A DNA stretch of 64,000 bases from Opitutaceae bacterium (GTDB lineage: Bacteria > Verrucomicrobiota > Verrucomicrobiia > Opitutales > Opitutaceae). The stretch covers positions 108,371 to 172,370 of the forward strand of contig JANQSC010000029.1 in the NCBI GenBank assembly GCA_028284235.1. Direction: 5' to 3'. Below, one piece after another: positions 8,635-18,680 of this stretch (position 1 is its first letter; each line of letters opens with the position of its first letter). The notes beneath the pieces are model-generated. The model had not been told where the DNA came from. It ran no database searches and was given only the letters and a program-made list of their open reading frames with translations. A program made the position numbers and the translations under genes.

Positions 8635-10008
8635 TTATTTTCGCTCCGCATCCACCAAATACAAATGCGCGAGAAGCCGATTCTTCATCGCCTCGGCACG
8701 TTGAGGATCATCGGTGATTTCGCGCCCCTCTTCCGTCGGATTGGGTTCAACTTGGTAGAGCGCCGTTCGATCGACAGAGCCACTCTCATTCCAGTAAACC
8801 ATGAGCTTGTAGTCGCCTTCGCGTATGGCCGACTCCCCGCGATCCGGGCGATGAAAAAACAGAGCCTTCTGGGGGCGTTCAAACGCGTCTTGCGTCTCGT
8901 CGCGAAACAAGGGCTCTATGCTCGCGCCGTCCACTTCGCTCGTCAATTCCTCCGCCTCGCCCCCGGCGATGGCGTAAAAGGTCGAAAGCAAGTCATATCC
9001 AGCAACCGGCACGGTACAGATGGAACCGCCTTGTATCCCTGGACCAACGACAATAAACGGCACACGTATCCCACCCTCCAGTAGTTGATGCTTCGCCCCA
9101 GACAAGGGGAAGTTCGGGGCCGCTCTATTCCCCCTTCCCCCAGGCACGCTGCCACGTCCGCCATTGTCGGTAGTGAAAACTAAATAGGTATTCGAATCGA
9201 CTCCGAGTTTTTCCACTGCGTCCAGTAATCTTCCCACTCCTGTATCCAATTCTTCAAGCATAGCCGCCCAAGCTGGCGTGTATTTCCGATCCGGAACGCC
9301 CTTCGCTTCGTACTTATCAAGTAGCCGTTGACGAGTGACCACCGAAAGATGCTGAGCATAGTAACTCACTTGCACGTAGAATGGATTGTCGCTCTCAACC
9401 TGTTCAGTCATGAACTCGATCGCGCGATCGGTAACCGTCACTGTTCTTTTCGGGTCTATGTCGTCTATAAAATGCGGAGGACCGTCGCCATGCCGCCCCG
9501 ATTCAACTCCGAGTGTGGTAGGCATGCCTCCTGTGCCGTTGGAGGTCATACCATCACTCGCATCGTATCCACATTGTTCGGGCGTCGAGATCATTTGACT
9601 TCCCCATTTCCCAAAATGAGCCGCACGATATTTCGGATCCACCGCCTTGAGCGCCTTCGGGATAGTCAAGTGCTCGGCAGGAATCCAATTTGGGCTGGCA
9701 AACTCCGTTCCGCTCCGCGCAGCCGTCGTGCCGCACAGGATCGACCGACGTGTCGGAGTGCACAGCGGAGCGGGCGAATACCCGCTCGTAAAACGACGGC
9801 CTTGCTCAATCAGTCGCTCCAGGTTCGGCGACTCCAGGTAGTCTGACTTTGAATTTTCAATACGAGGATCCATATGGGCCGACAATTGGCTCCATCCTTG
9901 ATCGTCAGTCAAAATTAGCAGGATATTGGGGACAGCAGCAAACACGCTGGGAACAGACCACGCGAGTAGAGCTGCCAGGATCGTGGAACGAAGAGTTGGA
10001 ATTGGCAT
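8635..10008 (-). CDS. Secreted sulfatase (type I, formylglycine-dependent)
   Basis: 457 aa with a signal peptide (cleavage likely after SVFA, residue 24). The sulfatase fold starts with PNILLILTDDQGWSQ (metal-binding Asp pair near 35-36). The nucleophile motif is CTPTR with Cys83, matching the canonical C-x-P-x-R recognised by formylglycine-generating enzyme. Further metal or sulfate-site blocks are 'AAHFGKWG' near 140, 'YVQVSYYAQH' near 210 and 'VFTTDNGGRG' near 280. It hydrolyses a sulfate ester outside the cytoplasm. The glycan substrate cannot be assigned. It stands alone between two family C repeat blocks and is divergent from the FG-GAP lipoprotein gene. Confidence 0.92.
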   Translation of the reverse strand: MPIPTLRSTILAALLAWSVPSVFAAVPNILLILTDDQGWSQLSAHMDPRIENSKSDYLESPNLERLIEQGRRFTSGYSPAPLCTPTRRSILCGTTAARSGTEFASPNWIPAEHLTIPKALKAVDPKYRAAHFGKWGSQMISTPEQCGYDASDGMTSNGTGGMPTTLGVESGRHGDGPPHFIDDIDPKRTVTVTDRAIEFMTEQVESDNPFYVQVSYYAQHLSVVTRQRLLDKYEAKGVPDRKYTPAWAAMLEELDTGVGRLLDAVEKLGVDSNTYLVFTTDNGGRGSVPGGRGNRAAPNFPLSGAKHQLLEGGIRVPFIVVGPGIQGGSICTVPVAGYDLLSTFYAIAGGEAEELTSEVDGASIEPLFRDETQDAFERPQKALFFHRPDRGESAIREGDYKLMVYWNESGSVDRTALYQVEPNPTEEGREITDDPQRAEAMKNRLLAHLYLVDAERK

Positions 10009-10148
10009 TCCTCGATAGACCTTCGCCCCCCGACGCCTGTCAACAATTTACGACGCGGATTCACTGACTCAATAAATTCCTCGTTCAAAATCCGCGTTAA
10101 CCCCCATACGAACCTGTATCCAACATTTGCTCCTCACGAAAAAATGTA

Positions 10149-10379
10149 TGTCATCGCCCCGACCCTATCGGGGCTAGGAGTCTCCGCCGCGCGGAGCCAA
10201 TAAGGATCACCGACAAGTCGGTGAATTAAAGTCATTCTCAAAAACCTATTCGCCAAGAAAACCTTATTTGCCGAGAAAACCTTATTTGCCGGCCGAGGGT
10301 CGGCATCCTTATTTCCGCAGCGCGGATCCTAGCCCCGACCGCGTCGGGGTCTTCGACGAGCCCGCGAGCGGTGATAAAA
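10149..10379. repeat. Hairpin-mosaic intergenic repeat (family C, copy 4)
   Basis: In the gap between the divergent sulfatase and FG-GAP genes. Stems CCCCGACCCTATCGGGG, ACCGACAAGTCGGT, CCGGCCGAGGGTCGG, TCCGCAGCGCGGA and CCCCGACCGCGTCGGGG are linked by the same words as copies 1 and 3. The unit 'ttatttgccgagaaaacc' is partly duplicated here. Confidence 0.8.
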
Positions 10380-10439
10380 GTTCCTCGTCGCCAAGACATT
10401 GACTCGACCCGCTCCCCAACCAAGAGTCGTAACTACCCC

Positions 10440-11870
10440 ATGTACACCCGATTCTCCACGCTTCTCCTAATCCCCCTAATCGCGTCCTGTTCCCATCGCT
10501 CCGATCCGAACGTCGGCGACCAGGCTACCCGAGCCACCAGCGCAGACGGCGCCTACATCAGTTGGCAGGAACACGTGATCGACGACGCAACCATTGCCGG
10601 ATTCGGCCTCAGCGGAAGCGACGGGTTGGTCATGGGCGATCTCGACGGCGACGGCTTCGAGGACATCGTTTCCGTTCACGAATCCGACAACGAGTATAAT
10701 TCCAGTGAATACGATCCCGACTATGTCCCTGACATCGCCGGGCACGTTCGCATCGCCTTTGGCTCCGCAGATCCAAACGCATGGGTCAACGTCACCCTGG
10801 CCGAAAACGCGGACTCGCCCGCCCCCGAAGACGCAGCCATTGCCGATCTCAACGGCGACGGTCATCTCGACGTCGTCGTCGCCGCCGAGCTCTCCCATCT
10901 GATCTACCTGCAAAATCCAGGTCAGAACCAACGCGCCCAACCCTGGCCCCGGCTCATCGTCCCCAAAACCCAAGGACGCGGCTCCTACATTCGCGTGTTC
11001 TTCGCCGACTACAACCAAGACGGCGTCCCCGACCTATCCGCCGCCAACAAAGGCTCACAGCGCCCCGGCCCGGAAGACTTCGCCCGCAAAACCCCCGTCC
11101 ATATATTCCACATCACCGGCAATCCCCTCAAACCGGAGAGCTGGCAGGAAAAAGAAATCGGCCGATTCAAGGTCCCGCAAAACGCCCAACCCGTCGACCT
11201 CGACGGCGATGGCGACCTCGACATCATCGTCGGAACACGCGGCGAAGAGCGCATCGCCTTTTTCGAAAACGTCGACCCCGCCAACTTCGAGTTCGTCGAG
11301 CGCCCGATCACCGTTAGCGGAATCTACATGGCCGGCTTCAACCTCGAATACCACGACCTGGACGGCGATGGTCGGCTCGACATCATCGGCGCCAGCAACG
11401 AATACGACGGCACCGTTTGGATACAACAACCCGAGAATCTCGAAGACGAGTGGATTGTCTACCCGATCGGCGACTTCGGCCCGGATTGGATGATTGGATA
11501 CGGAATCGCCGACATCGACGGCGACGGTGACATCGACGTTCTGTGCGGCAGCTACAGCAAAGGATCGCGCATGGGCGACGAGGAGGTCGACCGATTCGAC
11601 GGGCTCGGCCGCCTCGGCTGGTTCGAGAATCCCGGCGACCCGAAAGACGCCTGGACCCGGCACGACATCTCCCGCCGCAAACGCGGCATGTTCGACAAGC
11701 TCATTCCCCGCGACCTCGACAACGACGGCGACATCGACTTCGTCGCCACGCGCGGCAACAGCGATCCATTCGACGGAGTCATTTGGCTCGAGCAAGTTCG
11801 CAGCGCCAAATCGAAAACCGTTTTTCAGGCGGCTCGCGAAAACGAGAGCCCCGAAATGCCCTTGCCCTAG
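10440..11870 (+). CDS. FG-GAP/VCBS-repeat lipoprotein
   Basis: 476 aa from the ATG at 10440; earlier in-frame codons would precede the signal peptide and lie in the repeat. The lipobox is LIASC, so a surface or periplasmic lipoprotein is expected. The body is a seven-fold run of calcium-binding FG-GAP/VCBS repeats, each with a D-x-[DN]-x-D-G-x-x-D loop: DLDGDGFEDIV, DLNGDGHLDVV, DYNQDGVPDLS, DLDGDGDLDII, DLDGDGRLDII, DIDGDGDIDVL and DLDNDGDIDFV. This forms a beta-propeller used for binding glycans or proteins. No catalytic residues are recognisable. Isolated upstream of pyruvate carboxylase (145 bp gap). Confidence 0.88.
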   Translation: MYTRFSTLLLIPLIASCSHRSDPNVGDQATRATSADGAYISWQEHVIDDATIAGFGLSGSDGLVMGDLDGDGFEDIVSVHESDNEYNSSEYDPDYVPDIAGHVRIAFGSADPNAWVNVTLAENADSPAPEDAAIADLNGDGHLDVVVAAELSHLIYLQNPGQNQRAQPWPRLIVPKTQGRGSYIRVFFADYNQDGVPDLSAANKGSQRPGPEDFARKTPVHIFHITGNPLKPESWQEKEIGRFKVPQNAQPVDLDGDGDLDIIVGTRGEERIAFFENVDPANFEFVERPITVSGIYMAGFNLEYHDLDGDGRLDIIGASNEYDGTVWIQQPENLEDEWIVYPIGDFGPDWMIGYGIADIDGDGDIDVLCGSYSKGSRMGDEEVDRFDGLGRLGWFENPGDPKDAWTRHDISRRKRGMFDKLIPRDLDNDGDIDFVATRGNSDPFDGVIWLEQVRSAKSKTVFQAARENESPEMPLP

Positions 11871-12015
11871 GCGCGGAACGCGACAAATCCGCTCGATTTT
11901 GAAGCGAAATCAGACCCCGGGATGCGGAAAACGCCTCTCCCGACGCATCCCTATTGACACCCGTATCCAGGCCAGCATCGTCTGCATTCGCCGCAATAGG
12001 CCATACGCTTGAACA

Positions 12016-15000
12016 ATGAAAAAACTGCTTGCCGCCAACCGTAGCGAAATCGCCGTCCGCATCTTTCGCAGCGCCACCGAACTGGGTTACCGCACCGTCG
12101 CCATCTACGCCAATGAAGACCGCTTCGGCGTGCACCGCTTCAAAGCCGACGAAGCCTACCTCGTCGGCCAAGGCAAGGGCCCCGTCGCCGCGTACTTGGA
12201 AATCGCCGACATCATCGATCTCGCCAAGCGTAAGAAAGTCGACCTCATCCATCCGGGGTACGGATTCCTCTCCGAAAACGCGAACTTCGCTCGCGCCTGC
12301 GAGGAAAACGGCATCACCTTCGTCGGCCCCAGCGCCGAACTCCTCGAACGTATGGGCGACAAAATCGAAGCCCGCAAAATCGCCGAAGGAGCCAAAGTCC
12401 CCACGCTTCCCGGAACCCCCGACCCCGTAACCGATCCAGCAAAAGCAGTCCGGATCGCCAAGAAGATCGGTTTCCCGCTCATCATCAAAGCGGCCTTCGG
12501 CGGCGGTGGTCGCGGCATGCGCGTCGTCAAGAACCCCAAAGACCTCAAGCCGCTCCTCGAAGAAGCCCAAGGCGAAGCGGAACGCGCCTTCGGCAACTCC
12601 GCCGTCTTCCTCGAACGCTACATCGGACGCGCCAAGCACATCGAAGTGCAAATCCTCGGCGACAAGCACGGGAATGTCGTCCACCTGCACGAACGCGATT
12701 GCTCCGTCCAACGACGCCACCAGAAGGTGGTCGAAGTCGCGCCGTCTATCGGACTCCCGGACGAGGTTCGCGAAGATCTCTGCAACGCCGCGGTCAAAAT
12801 CGCCAAGTCAATCGGCTACTACAACGCAGGCACTGTAGAGTTTCTCTTGGATCTCGATACGCACGAATGGTTCTTTATTGAAATGAACCCGCGTATCCAA
12901 GTAGAGCATACCGTTACCGAGGTTATTACCGGTATCGACATCGTTCGCGCCCAAGCGCTCATCGCTCAAGGCCACTCGCTCTTCGGCGACGCGATCGCCA
13001 TCCCGTCCCAAAACGAGATTCCGCGCAACGGCTACGCAATCCAAGCCCGCATCACCACCGAGGACCCCGAACACAACTTCGCTCCCGACTACGGAAAAAT
13101 CGTCAACTACCGCAGCGCCGCCGGTCTCGGTATCCGACTTGACGGAGCCATGGGCGACACTGGCGCAGTCATCACTCCCTTCTACGATTCGCTTCTCGTC
13201 AAGCTCACCGCTTCCTCCCGCACATTCCCGCTCGCTATCCAGCGAATGGATCGAGCCCTCCGTGAAATGCGTATCCGCGGCGTAAAGACAAACATACCGT
13301 TCATCGAGAACGTCATCCACCACGAGAGTTTTCAATCGGGCGATGCGATCACAACCCTCATCGACACCACGCCAGAGCTATTCCGCTTTAAACGCCGCCG
13401 CGACCGGGCCACCAAACTTCTAAACCTGCTTGGCGAAACCATCGTCAACGGCAATCCGCAGGTGAAAAACCGGCCCGTGCCGGACATGAACCTGCCGGTG
13501 ATTATTCCGAACCACGAGCCGAAAGCTCGAAAGCCGAAGGGAACTCGCGACTACCTCCTCGCCCACGGCCCCGAAAAATTCGCCGAGTGGACCCGCAAGC
13601 AAAAACGTCTCCTCGTAACGGATACCACGCTCCGCGACGCCCATCAATCCCTGCTCGCCGCTCGCATGCGCAGTTTCGACATGCTGCAAGTCGCGGACAG
13701 CATCGCCGAGCGCGCCCACAACCTATACAGCCTCGAATGTTGGGGCGGCGCCACCTTCGACACCTGCATGCGCTTCCTCAGCGAGGATCCGTTCCAGCGC
13801 CTGCGGGACCTGCGCGAAAAAATTCCCAACGTTTGCTTCCAGATGCTCCTGCGCGGGGCCAACGCGGTCGGCTACTCCAACTACCCCGACAACGTCGTGC
13901 GCGGCTTCGTCAAGCACTCGGCCGAAGCGGGGATGGATATCTTTCGCATATTCGATTCCCTCAACTACCTGCCTAATCTCAAAGTCGCCATGGAAGCGGT
14001 CCGAAAGGACACGCAGTCCGTCTGCGAAGCTACCGTTTGCTACACCGGCGACATTCTCGACTCCGATCGCGACAAGTACACGCTCGACTACTTTGTCAAC
14101 TTCGCGAAAGAGCTCGAGTCGATGGGCGCCCACATCCTCGCCCTCAAAGACATGTCCGGGCTCTGCCACCCGCGGGCCGCCTACAAACTGATCAAGGCCC
14201 TGCGCTCCGCAATCGGCATTCCCGTCCATTTCCACACGCACGACACCAGCGGCATCGCCGCCGCCTCCATCGTTAAAGCCGCCGAAGCGGGAGTCGACGT
14301 AGTGGATTTGTCGATATCCTCACTCTCCGGCCTCACCGCCCAGCCGAACCTCAATTCGATCGTCAACGCCTTCAAAGGCGACAAGCGGGACACGAAACTC
14401 GACCTCGACTACTTCAACGAACTCTCCATCTACTGGGAAGCCGTGCGTCAGTTCTACGAGCCCTTCGACACCAGCCCCAAGTTCGGAACCGCCGAAGTCT
14501 ACACGCACGAAATGCCGGGAGGCCAATACACCAACCTCCGCGAGCAGGCTCGCGCCCTCGGCCTCGGGCCTCGCTGGCCGGAAGTCGTTCGCTACTACAC
14601 GGAAGTCAACCAAATCCTCGGCGACATCGTCAAAGTCACGCCCAGCAGCAAGGTCGTCGGCGACCTCGCCATGTTCCTCCTCACCAAAGGCGTCGAGCCT
14701 GCGGACCTCGTCAACCTGCCCGAAGGCACGCCGTTCCCGGAGTCCGTCGTCGACATGCTCTCCGGCGGTCTCGGCCAACCCAAAGGCGGATGGCCTAAGG
14801 CGGTGCAGAAAGTCGTTCTGGGCGACCGCAAAGCCTACCGTGGGCGCCCCGGAGCGCGAGCCGAGAAAATCGACCTCGACGAAACGCGCAAAACCGTCAA
14901 GCAGATCACAAAACGCAAGTGCACTGACGACGAACTATACGAGTACCTCATGTACCCACAGGTATTCAAGGACTTCGTGTCTTTTAAAAACCAATACGGT

Positions 15001-15453
15001 CACGCTGCCGTTCTCCCGACGCCGGCGTTCTTCTACGGCCTCAAACCCGGCCAGGAAATCTCGGTCGACATCGAAGAAGGCAAAACTCTCATCGTGAAAC
15101 TCATCTACGTGAGCGAGCCCAACGATGACGGAGAGCGCACGCTCACCTTCGAGCTCAACGGAAAGGCCCGCGAATGCTTGATCGTCGACAAGTCGGTCAA
15201 GACCGAGTCCAAGCGTCGCCAAAAAGCGGATTCCGCCGACCCCAAGCAAGTGGGCGCTCCGATTCCAGCAATGGTCAGCAGCGTAACCGTCACCGTTGGC
15301 AGCCAAGTCAAGAAAGGCGACAAGCTCGCCATCCTCGAAGCTATGAAAATGCAGACGACCGTGTACGCTCAGCAAGACGGCGTCGTCGATACAATCGCCG
15401 TGCAAACGGGCGACCAAGTCGAAAGCAAAGACCTCCTCGTCGCCATTCGCTAG
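12016..15453 (+). CDS. pyc: Pyruvate carboxylase
   Basis: 1145 aa, the full length of a single-chain pyruvate carboxylase (ATP + HCO3- + pyruvate to oxaloacetate; anaplerotic). Residues 1-450: biotin carboxylase with the ATP-grasp glycine loop (AAFGGGGRGM) and the 'FIEMNPRIQVEHTVTE' block. Residues ~530-810: carboxyltransferase TIM barrel starting 'TDTTLRDAHQSLLAARM', with metal ligands in the HFHTHDTSG block. Residues ~860-1060: tetramerisation domain. C-terminus: biotinyl domain with EAMKMQT, biotinylated Lys at about 1111. All key residues are present, so it should be active. A single gene with a perfect 8-bp-arm hairpin downstream. Confidence 0.97.
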   Translation: MKKLLAANRSEIAVRIFRSATELGYRTVAIYANEDRFGVHRFKADEAYLVGQGKGPVAAYLEIADIIDLAKRKKVDLIHPGYGFLSENANFARACEENGITFVGPSAELLERMGDKIEARKIAEGAKVPTLPGTPDPVTDPAKAVRIAKKIGFPLIIKAAFGGGGRGMRVVKNPKDLKPLLEEAQGEAERAFGNSAVFLERYIGRAKHIEVQILGDKHGNVVHLHERDCSVQRRHQKVVEVAPSIGLPDEVREDLCNAAVKIAKSIGYYNAGTVEFLLDLDTHEWFFIEMNPRIQVEHTVTEVITGIDIVRAQALIAQGHSLFGDAIAIPSQNEIPRNGYAIQARITTEDPEHNFAPDYGKIVNYRSAAGLGIRLDGAMGDTGAVITPFYDSLLVKLTASSRTFPLAIQRMDRALREMRIRGVKTNIPFIENVIHHESFQSGDAITTLIDTTPELFRFKRRRDRATKLLNLLGETIVNGNPQVKNRPVPDMNLPVIIPNHEPKARKPKGTRDYLLAHGPEKFAEWTRKQKRLLVTDTTLRDAHQSLLAARMRSFDMLQVADSIAERAHNLYSLECWGGATFDTCMRFLSEDPFQRLRDLREKIPNVCFQMLLRGANAVGYSNYPDNVVRGFVKHSAEAGMDIFRIFDSLNYLPNLKVAMEAVRKDTQSVCEATVCYTGDILDSDRDKYTLDYFVNFAKELESMGAHILALKDMSGLCHPRAAYKLIKALRSAIGIPVHFHTHDTSGIAAASIVKAAEAGVDVVDLSISSLSGLTAQPNLNSIVNAFKGDKRDTKLDLDYFNELSIYWEAVRQFYEPFDTSPKFGTAEVYTHEMPGGQYTNLREQARALGLGPRWPEVVRYYTEVNQILGDIVKVTPSSKVVGDLAMFLLTKGVEPADLVNLPEGTPFPESVVDMLSGGLGQPKGGWPKAVQKVVLGDRKAYRGRPGARAEKIDLDETRKTVKQITKRKCTDDELYEYLMYPQVFKDFVSFKNQYGHAAVLPTPAFFYGLKPGQEISVDIEEGKTLIVKLIYVSEPNDDGERTLTFELNGKARECLIVDKSVKTESKRRQKADSADPKQVGAPIPAMVSSVTVTVGSQVKKGDKLAILEAMKMQTTVYAQQDGVVDTIAVQTGDQVESKDLLVAIR

Positions 15454-15492
15454 CGTCACCCTCGAGCCTCGCCTCGCATTCAATTTCCCCAT

Positions 15493-15518
15493 CGCAGGTC
15501 GAGCGCCATTGACCTGCG
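15493..15518. terminator. Hairpin downstream of pyc, possible terminator
   Basis: Perfect 8-bp inverted arms CGCAGGTC / GACCTGCG with a 10-base loop, 40 bp after the pyc stop. No T-tract follows, so factor-independent termination is uncertain. Confidence 0.35.
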
Positions 15519-15560
15519 TGGAGAATTCGCCACTCTGCACACTATTCACCCCGCTACCCC

Positions 15561-16934
15561 ATGAATACCCGCGCCCTCATCCAAAAATGTATCCTCTCGA
15601 TAGTCGCCTTCCCCATTTTCGTCACGATTCCGTCGTTTGCGGCCGATAAGCCCAACGTCCTATTGCTACTCAGCGACGACCAAGCCTGGACCGACTATTC
15701 CTTCCTCGGACACCCACACGTCCAAACACCCAATATCGATAAACTCGCCAGCGAGAGCATTGTATTTCCTCGCGGATACGTTCCCACCGCCCTGTGCCGT
15801 CCGTCCTTGATGACTCTCGCCACCGGCCACTACGCTCACCGTCACGGCGTCACCGGAAACGACCCGTCGCCCAAATATGCGGAAAGAGACTCGCCTCTCT
15901 ACAACGCTCGTCGGGCTCAGCTCATCTCCTATATCGACGAATTCGATACACTCCCCGAACTGCTCGGCGAACAGGGCTACCTCAGTCACCAAAGCGGCAA
16001 ATGGTGGGAAGGCAATTTCCGCCGCGGCGGCTTCACCCACGGCATGACCCGTGGTTTTCCTCAACGCGGAGGACGTCACGGCGACGACGGACTCAAAATC
16101 GGTCGCGAAGGTCTCGACGAGTGCTTCGACTTCATCGACCTAGCCATCGAGCAGGACAAGCCATTCTACATGTGGTACGCCGCTTTCCTGCCACACACTC
16201 CGCACAACCCGCCCGACCGCTTGCTCGACAAGTACAAAGACGACCATCCGCTCACCATCGCTAAATACTACGCCATGATCGAGTGGTGGGATGAAACCTG
16301 CGGCGACCTCGTCGACCACCTCGAAAAACGCGGAATCCGCGAGAACACTCTCATTGTCTACGTCGGCGACAATGGCTGGATTCAGCATCCCGAGCGAAAC
16401 GGCTACGACGCCCGCTCCAAGCAAACGCCCTACGAGGGCGGTATCCGACAACCCACGCTCTACTCTTGGCCCGGCACGCTCAAGCCGGAAACCCGTGACG
16501 AATTGGTAAGCAGTATCGACATTTTCCCGACAACGCTCGCCGCCGCCGGAGCCCGACAGCCCGCAATCCCGGTTCCCGGCCTCAACCTGCTCGACGCCAT
16601 GAAGACGGGGAAGAAAATCAAGCGCGACACGATCTTCGGCGAGTCCTTCGCCCACGACATCGCCGACATCGAAAACCCCGAGGCCTCGCTTCTCTTCCGC
16701 TGGTGCATCCAAGGGAAATGGAAACTGCTCCTCACCTACGATGGCGAAGTGAACCGCTACAAAAGCACGCATCCGAGAGACGAAAAACGGCCGCAACTTT
16801 TCGACCTAATCAACGACCCTCACGAGAAAACCAACCTCGCTGCCAAGAACCCGAAAGTAGTCGCTCGACTGGCCAAGCTCATCGAGGAGTGGTATCCGGT
16901 GACCGAACGGAAAGTGATTACGAAGTTCAACTAG
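15561..16934 (+). CDS. Secreted sulfatase-like protein with non-canonical CRPSL nucleophile motif
   Basis: 457 aa with a signal peptide (PSFAADK junction near residue 28). Clear sulfatase fold: PNVLLLLSDDQAWTDYS with the Asp pair at 39-40, 'KWWEGNFRRGGF', 'WYAAFLPHTPHNPP', 'VYVGDNGWI' and 'QTPYEGGIRQPTL'. The expected formylglycine motif reads A-L-C79-R-P-S-L, with Leu in place of the Arg of C-x-P-x-R. Arg is important for maturation and in the active site, so this branch may be matured or act differently, or be weakly active. Substrate unknown. Single gene followed by a family B palindrome and then a secreted beta-propeller protein. Confidence 0.88.
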   Translation: MNTRALIQKCILSIVAFPIFVTIPSFAADKPNVLLLLSDDQAWTDYSFLGHPHVQTPNIDKLASESIVFPRGYVPTALCRPSLMTLATGHYAHRHGVTGNDPSPKYAERDSPLYNARRAQLISYIDEFDTLPELLGEQGYLSHQSGKWWEGNFRRGGFTHGMTRGFPQRGGRHGDDGLKIGREGLDECFDFIDLAIEQDKPFYMWYAAFLPHTPHNPPDRLLDKYKDDHPLTIAKYYAMIEWWDETCGDLVDHLEKRGIRENTLIVYVGDNGWIQHPERNGYDARSKQTPYEGGIRQPTLYSWPGTLKPETRDELVSSIDIFPTTLAAAGARQPAIPVPGLNLLDAMKTGKKIKRDTIFGESFAHDIADIENPEASLLFRWCIQGKWKLLLTYDGEVNRYKSTHPRDEKRPQLFDLINDPHEKTNLAAKNPKVVARLAKLIEEWYPVTERKVITKFN

Positions 16935-16963
16935 GCGACATACATGTGTTCAAATCGCGAATC

Positions 16964-17042
16964 GTAGGGCTGGCGCTTGCGCCACGCCGCGTATGTGATT
17001 AAAAATCAGTCCCACGCGGCGCTTCGCAAACGAAGGCCCTAC
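16964..17042. repeat. Palindromic intergenic repeat (family B, copy 3)
   Basis: A 79-bp inverted repeat, gtagggctggcgcttgcgcc...gcttcgcaaacgaaggccctac, immediately after the sulfatase gene. Confidence 0.85.
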
Positions 17043-17088
17043 ACTGAAACTCAAAAAATCAGGCTCTGCCGCTCTCAGGGTGCCTACT

Positions 17089-18354
17089 ATGAGACATTCA
17101 ATTCTACCCCTCCTCTACATCGCCGCCCTCTCCCCTTGCCTCCTCGCCGATTCACGCGAGCTCGAGGTCGAGGTCGAACAAATCACCCACGGACCGAAAC
17201 ACACCTTTTTCGGCTATATCGGACACGTGCAAAACATCCCCTGGAACGGAAATGAACGCTACATCGTCGCCCTGCAATCAACCTTCCAAGACCATTTGCC
17301 AGGCAAAGGCGAACCCGCCGACGTCGTCTTGATCGACACTCACGACGGCAACAAAATCGAAGTCGTCGACCAATCGCTCGGCTGGAACCCCCAGCAAGGC
17401 ACCATGCTCTACTGGAATCCTGAAAAACCGGATACACAGTTCTTTTTCAACGATCGGGACCCGAAAACGGGACACGTATTCGCCGTCCTCTACGACATCG
17501 AATCACGCAAGCGCATCCGCGAGTACCGTTTCCCTAAAAACCCAATCGGCAACTACGGCGTCAAACAATCCGGCGGGGCATTTGCCGGAGTCAATTTCGC
17601 CCGCATGGCCCGCCTCCGTCCCGTCACCGGCTACAAAGACGCCTATGATTGGACCACCGACGCCCTTCATCCCGACGACGACGGCGTATTCGTCGTCGAC
17701 ACCCACACCGGTAAGGATCGGTTGATTGTATCCTTCAAACAACTTGCGGACATTATTCGCCAAACCGAACCGCACATCGACCACCTCGGGCTTTTCATCA
17801 ACCACACGCTCTGGAATCGCGAAGGCGACCGGATCTTCTTCTTCGCCCGAGCCGGCTGGAGGAAGAACCGGGACCACCCGCGCATCAACGCCCCCTTCGT
17901 CGTCAACGCCGACGGCTCCGACTTGAAACGCATTCCACACTTTTTCGGCGGCCACCCCGAATGGGACTTTGGCCAGCGAATGATCGGCGCGATGAATGGA
18001 CGCCAGATCCTCTACGACATCGATCGGATGCAAGTGATCGGCCATCTCGGCAATCGCGAGATATTCCCCGACCCCGAAGGCGACGTAAGCCTGTCTCCGC
18101 AAGGCGACTGGTTTGTCAACGGTCACAAGGACAAAGAGAACGCCATGAATTTCTACACGTTCTATCGCAGGTCGGACGGCAAGCACTTCCGCTCCCAGGG
18201 ATTCAATATCGGGAAATGGATCTCAGGCGACCTGCGCCAGGACCCGTCCCCCGCCTGGAATCGCAGCGGCACGCGAATCCTCGTCCCCGGACTGGTCGGA
18301 GACACCGAATCATACCGACAGCTCTTCATCGTCTCGCTACCAATAAACTTGTAG
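17089..18354 (+). CDS. Secreted beta-propeller protein (TolB/oligogalacturonate-lyase-like fold)
   Basis: 421 aa from the ATG at 17089 (an upstream GTG at 17080 is possible). N-terminal signal peptide MRHSILPLLYIAALSPCLLA. The rest is built of WD40-like strands: 'YIVALQSTFQD', 'WNPQQGTMLYWNPE', 'GVFVVDTHTGKDRLI', 'HTLWNREGDRIFFF', 'GGHPEWDF' and 'VSLSPQGDWFVNGHKD'. The 'GGHPEWDF' and H-rich elements resemble the seven-bladed propeller of oligogalacturonate lyase-type proteins, but I do not see enough to claim lyase activity. Periplasmic or extracellular location expected. Downstream of the CRPSL sulfatase (same strand, 154 bp away), so the two may serve one glycan. Confidence 0.65.
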   Translation: MRHSILPLLYIAALSPCLLADSRELEVEVEQITHGPKHTFFGYIGHVQNIPWNGNERYIVALQSTFQDHLPGKGEPADVVLIDTHDGNKIEVVDQSLGWNPQQGTMLYWNPEKPDTQFFFNDRDPKTGHVFAVLYDIESRKRIREYRFPKNPIGNYGVKQSGGAFAGVNFARMARLRPVTGYKDAYDWTTDALHPDDDGVFVVDTHTGKDRLIVSFKQLADIIRQTEPHIDHLGLFINHTLWNREGDRIFFFARAGWRKNRDHPRINAPFVVNADGSDLKRIPHFFGGHPEWDFGQRMIGAMNGRQILYDIDRMQVIGHLGNREIFPDPEGDVSLSPQGDWFVNGHKDKENAMNFYTFYRRSDGKHFRSQGFNIGKWISGDLRQDPSPAWNRSGTRILVPGLVGDTESYRQLFIVSLPINL

Positions 18355-18390
18355 TCAGATCTAGGATACAATTGCGTCCTAACAACATTA

Positions 18391-18478
18391 TTTCTCTCCC
18401 GTCAACGGGAGAGATCCTATTGTCCTCGCTCCGCCACCGACTGTGTCAGGGTCTATGACGAGGACTCCTAGTCCCGCG
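18391..18478. repeat. Partial hairpin-mosaic repeat (family C, copy 5)
   Basis: Stem CTCTCCCGTCAACGGGAGAG plus the words gatcct, ttgtcctcgctc, tatgacgaggactcctag. Lies in the 326-bp gap after the beta-propeller gene; no gene is visible in that gap. Confidence 0.6.
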
Positions 18479-18520
18479 AAGCCCATACACGTCAACTTAA
18501 CTGCTCTCTCTTCTAAAAAA

Positions 18521-18590
18521 CGCGCCGGGACGTCGCGTTCCACCCTAAGCTCAAGTAGATAAAGGTGGAACCCGCCGTCCCGGCGGGTTT
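18521..18590. repeat. GC-rich inverted repeat (family A, copy 1)
   Basis: About 70 bp: cgcgccgggacgtcgcg-ttccacc...ggtggaa-cccgccgtcccggcggg. Each end is a small hairpin, and the two ends are also complementary to each other, giving a cruciform-like element. Four further copies are at 33.6, 38.3, 44.0 and 49.0 kb. Confidence 0.85.
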
Positions 18591-18680
18591 AAGTTGACGC
18601 CTATGCGCTAGGCGGGACAGTGACAAAAACAGCTCAGTACATAGCTCCCTTTTCTTCACAGGCCTCCCATCAACACTCCC

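Noticed and set aside
1455..10379. Possible CRISPR array from regularly spaced palindromes
   Set aside because: Words are conserved but spacings are irregular, repeats are not identical, and no cas gene is present.
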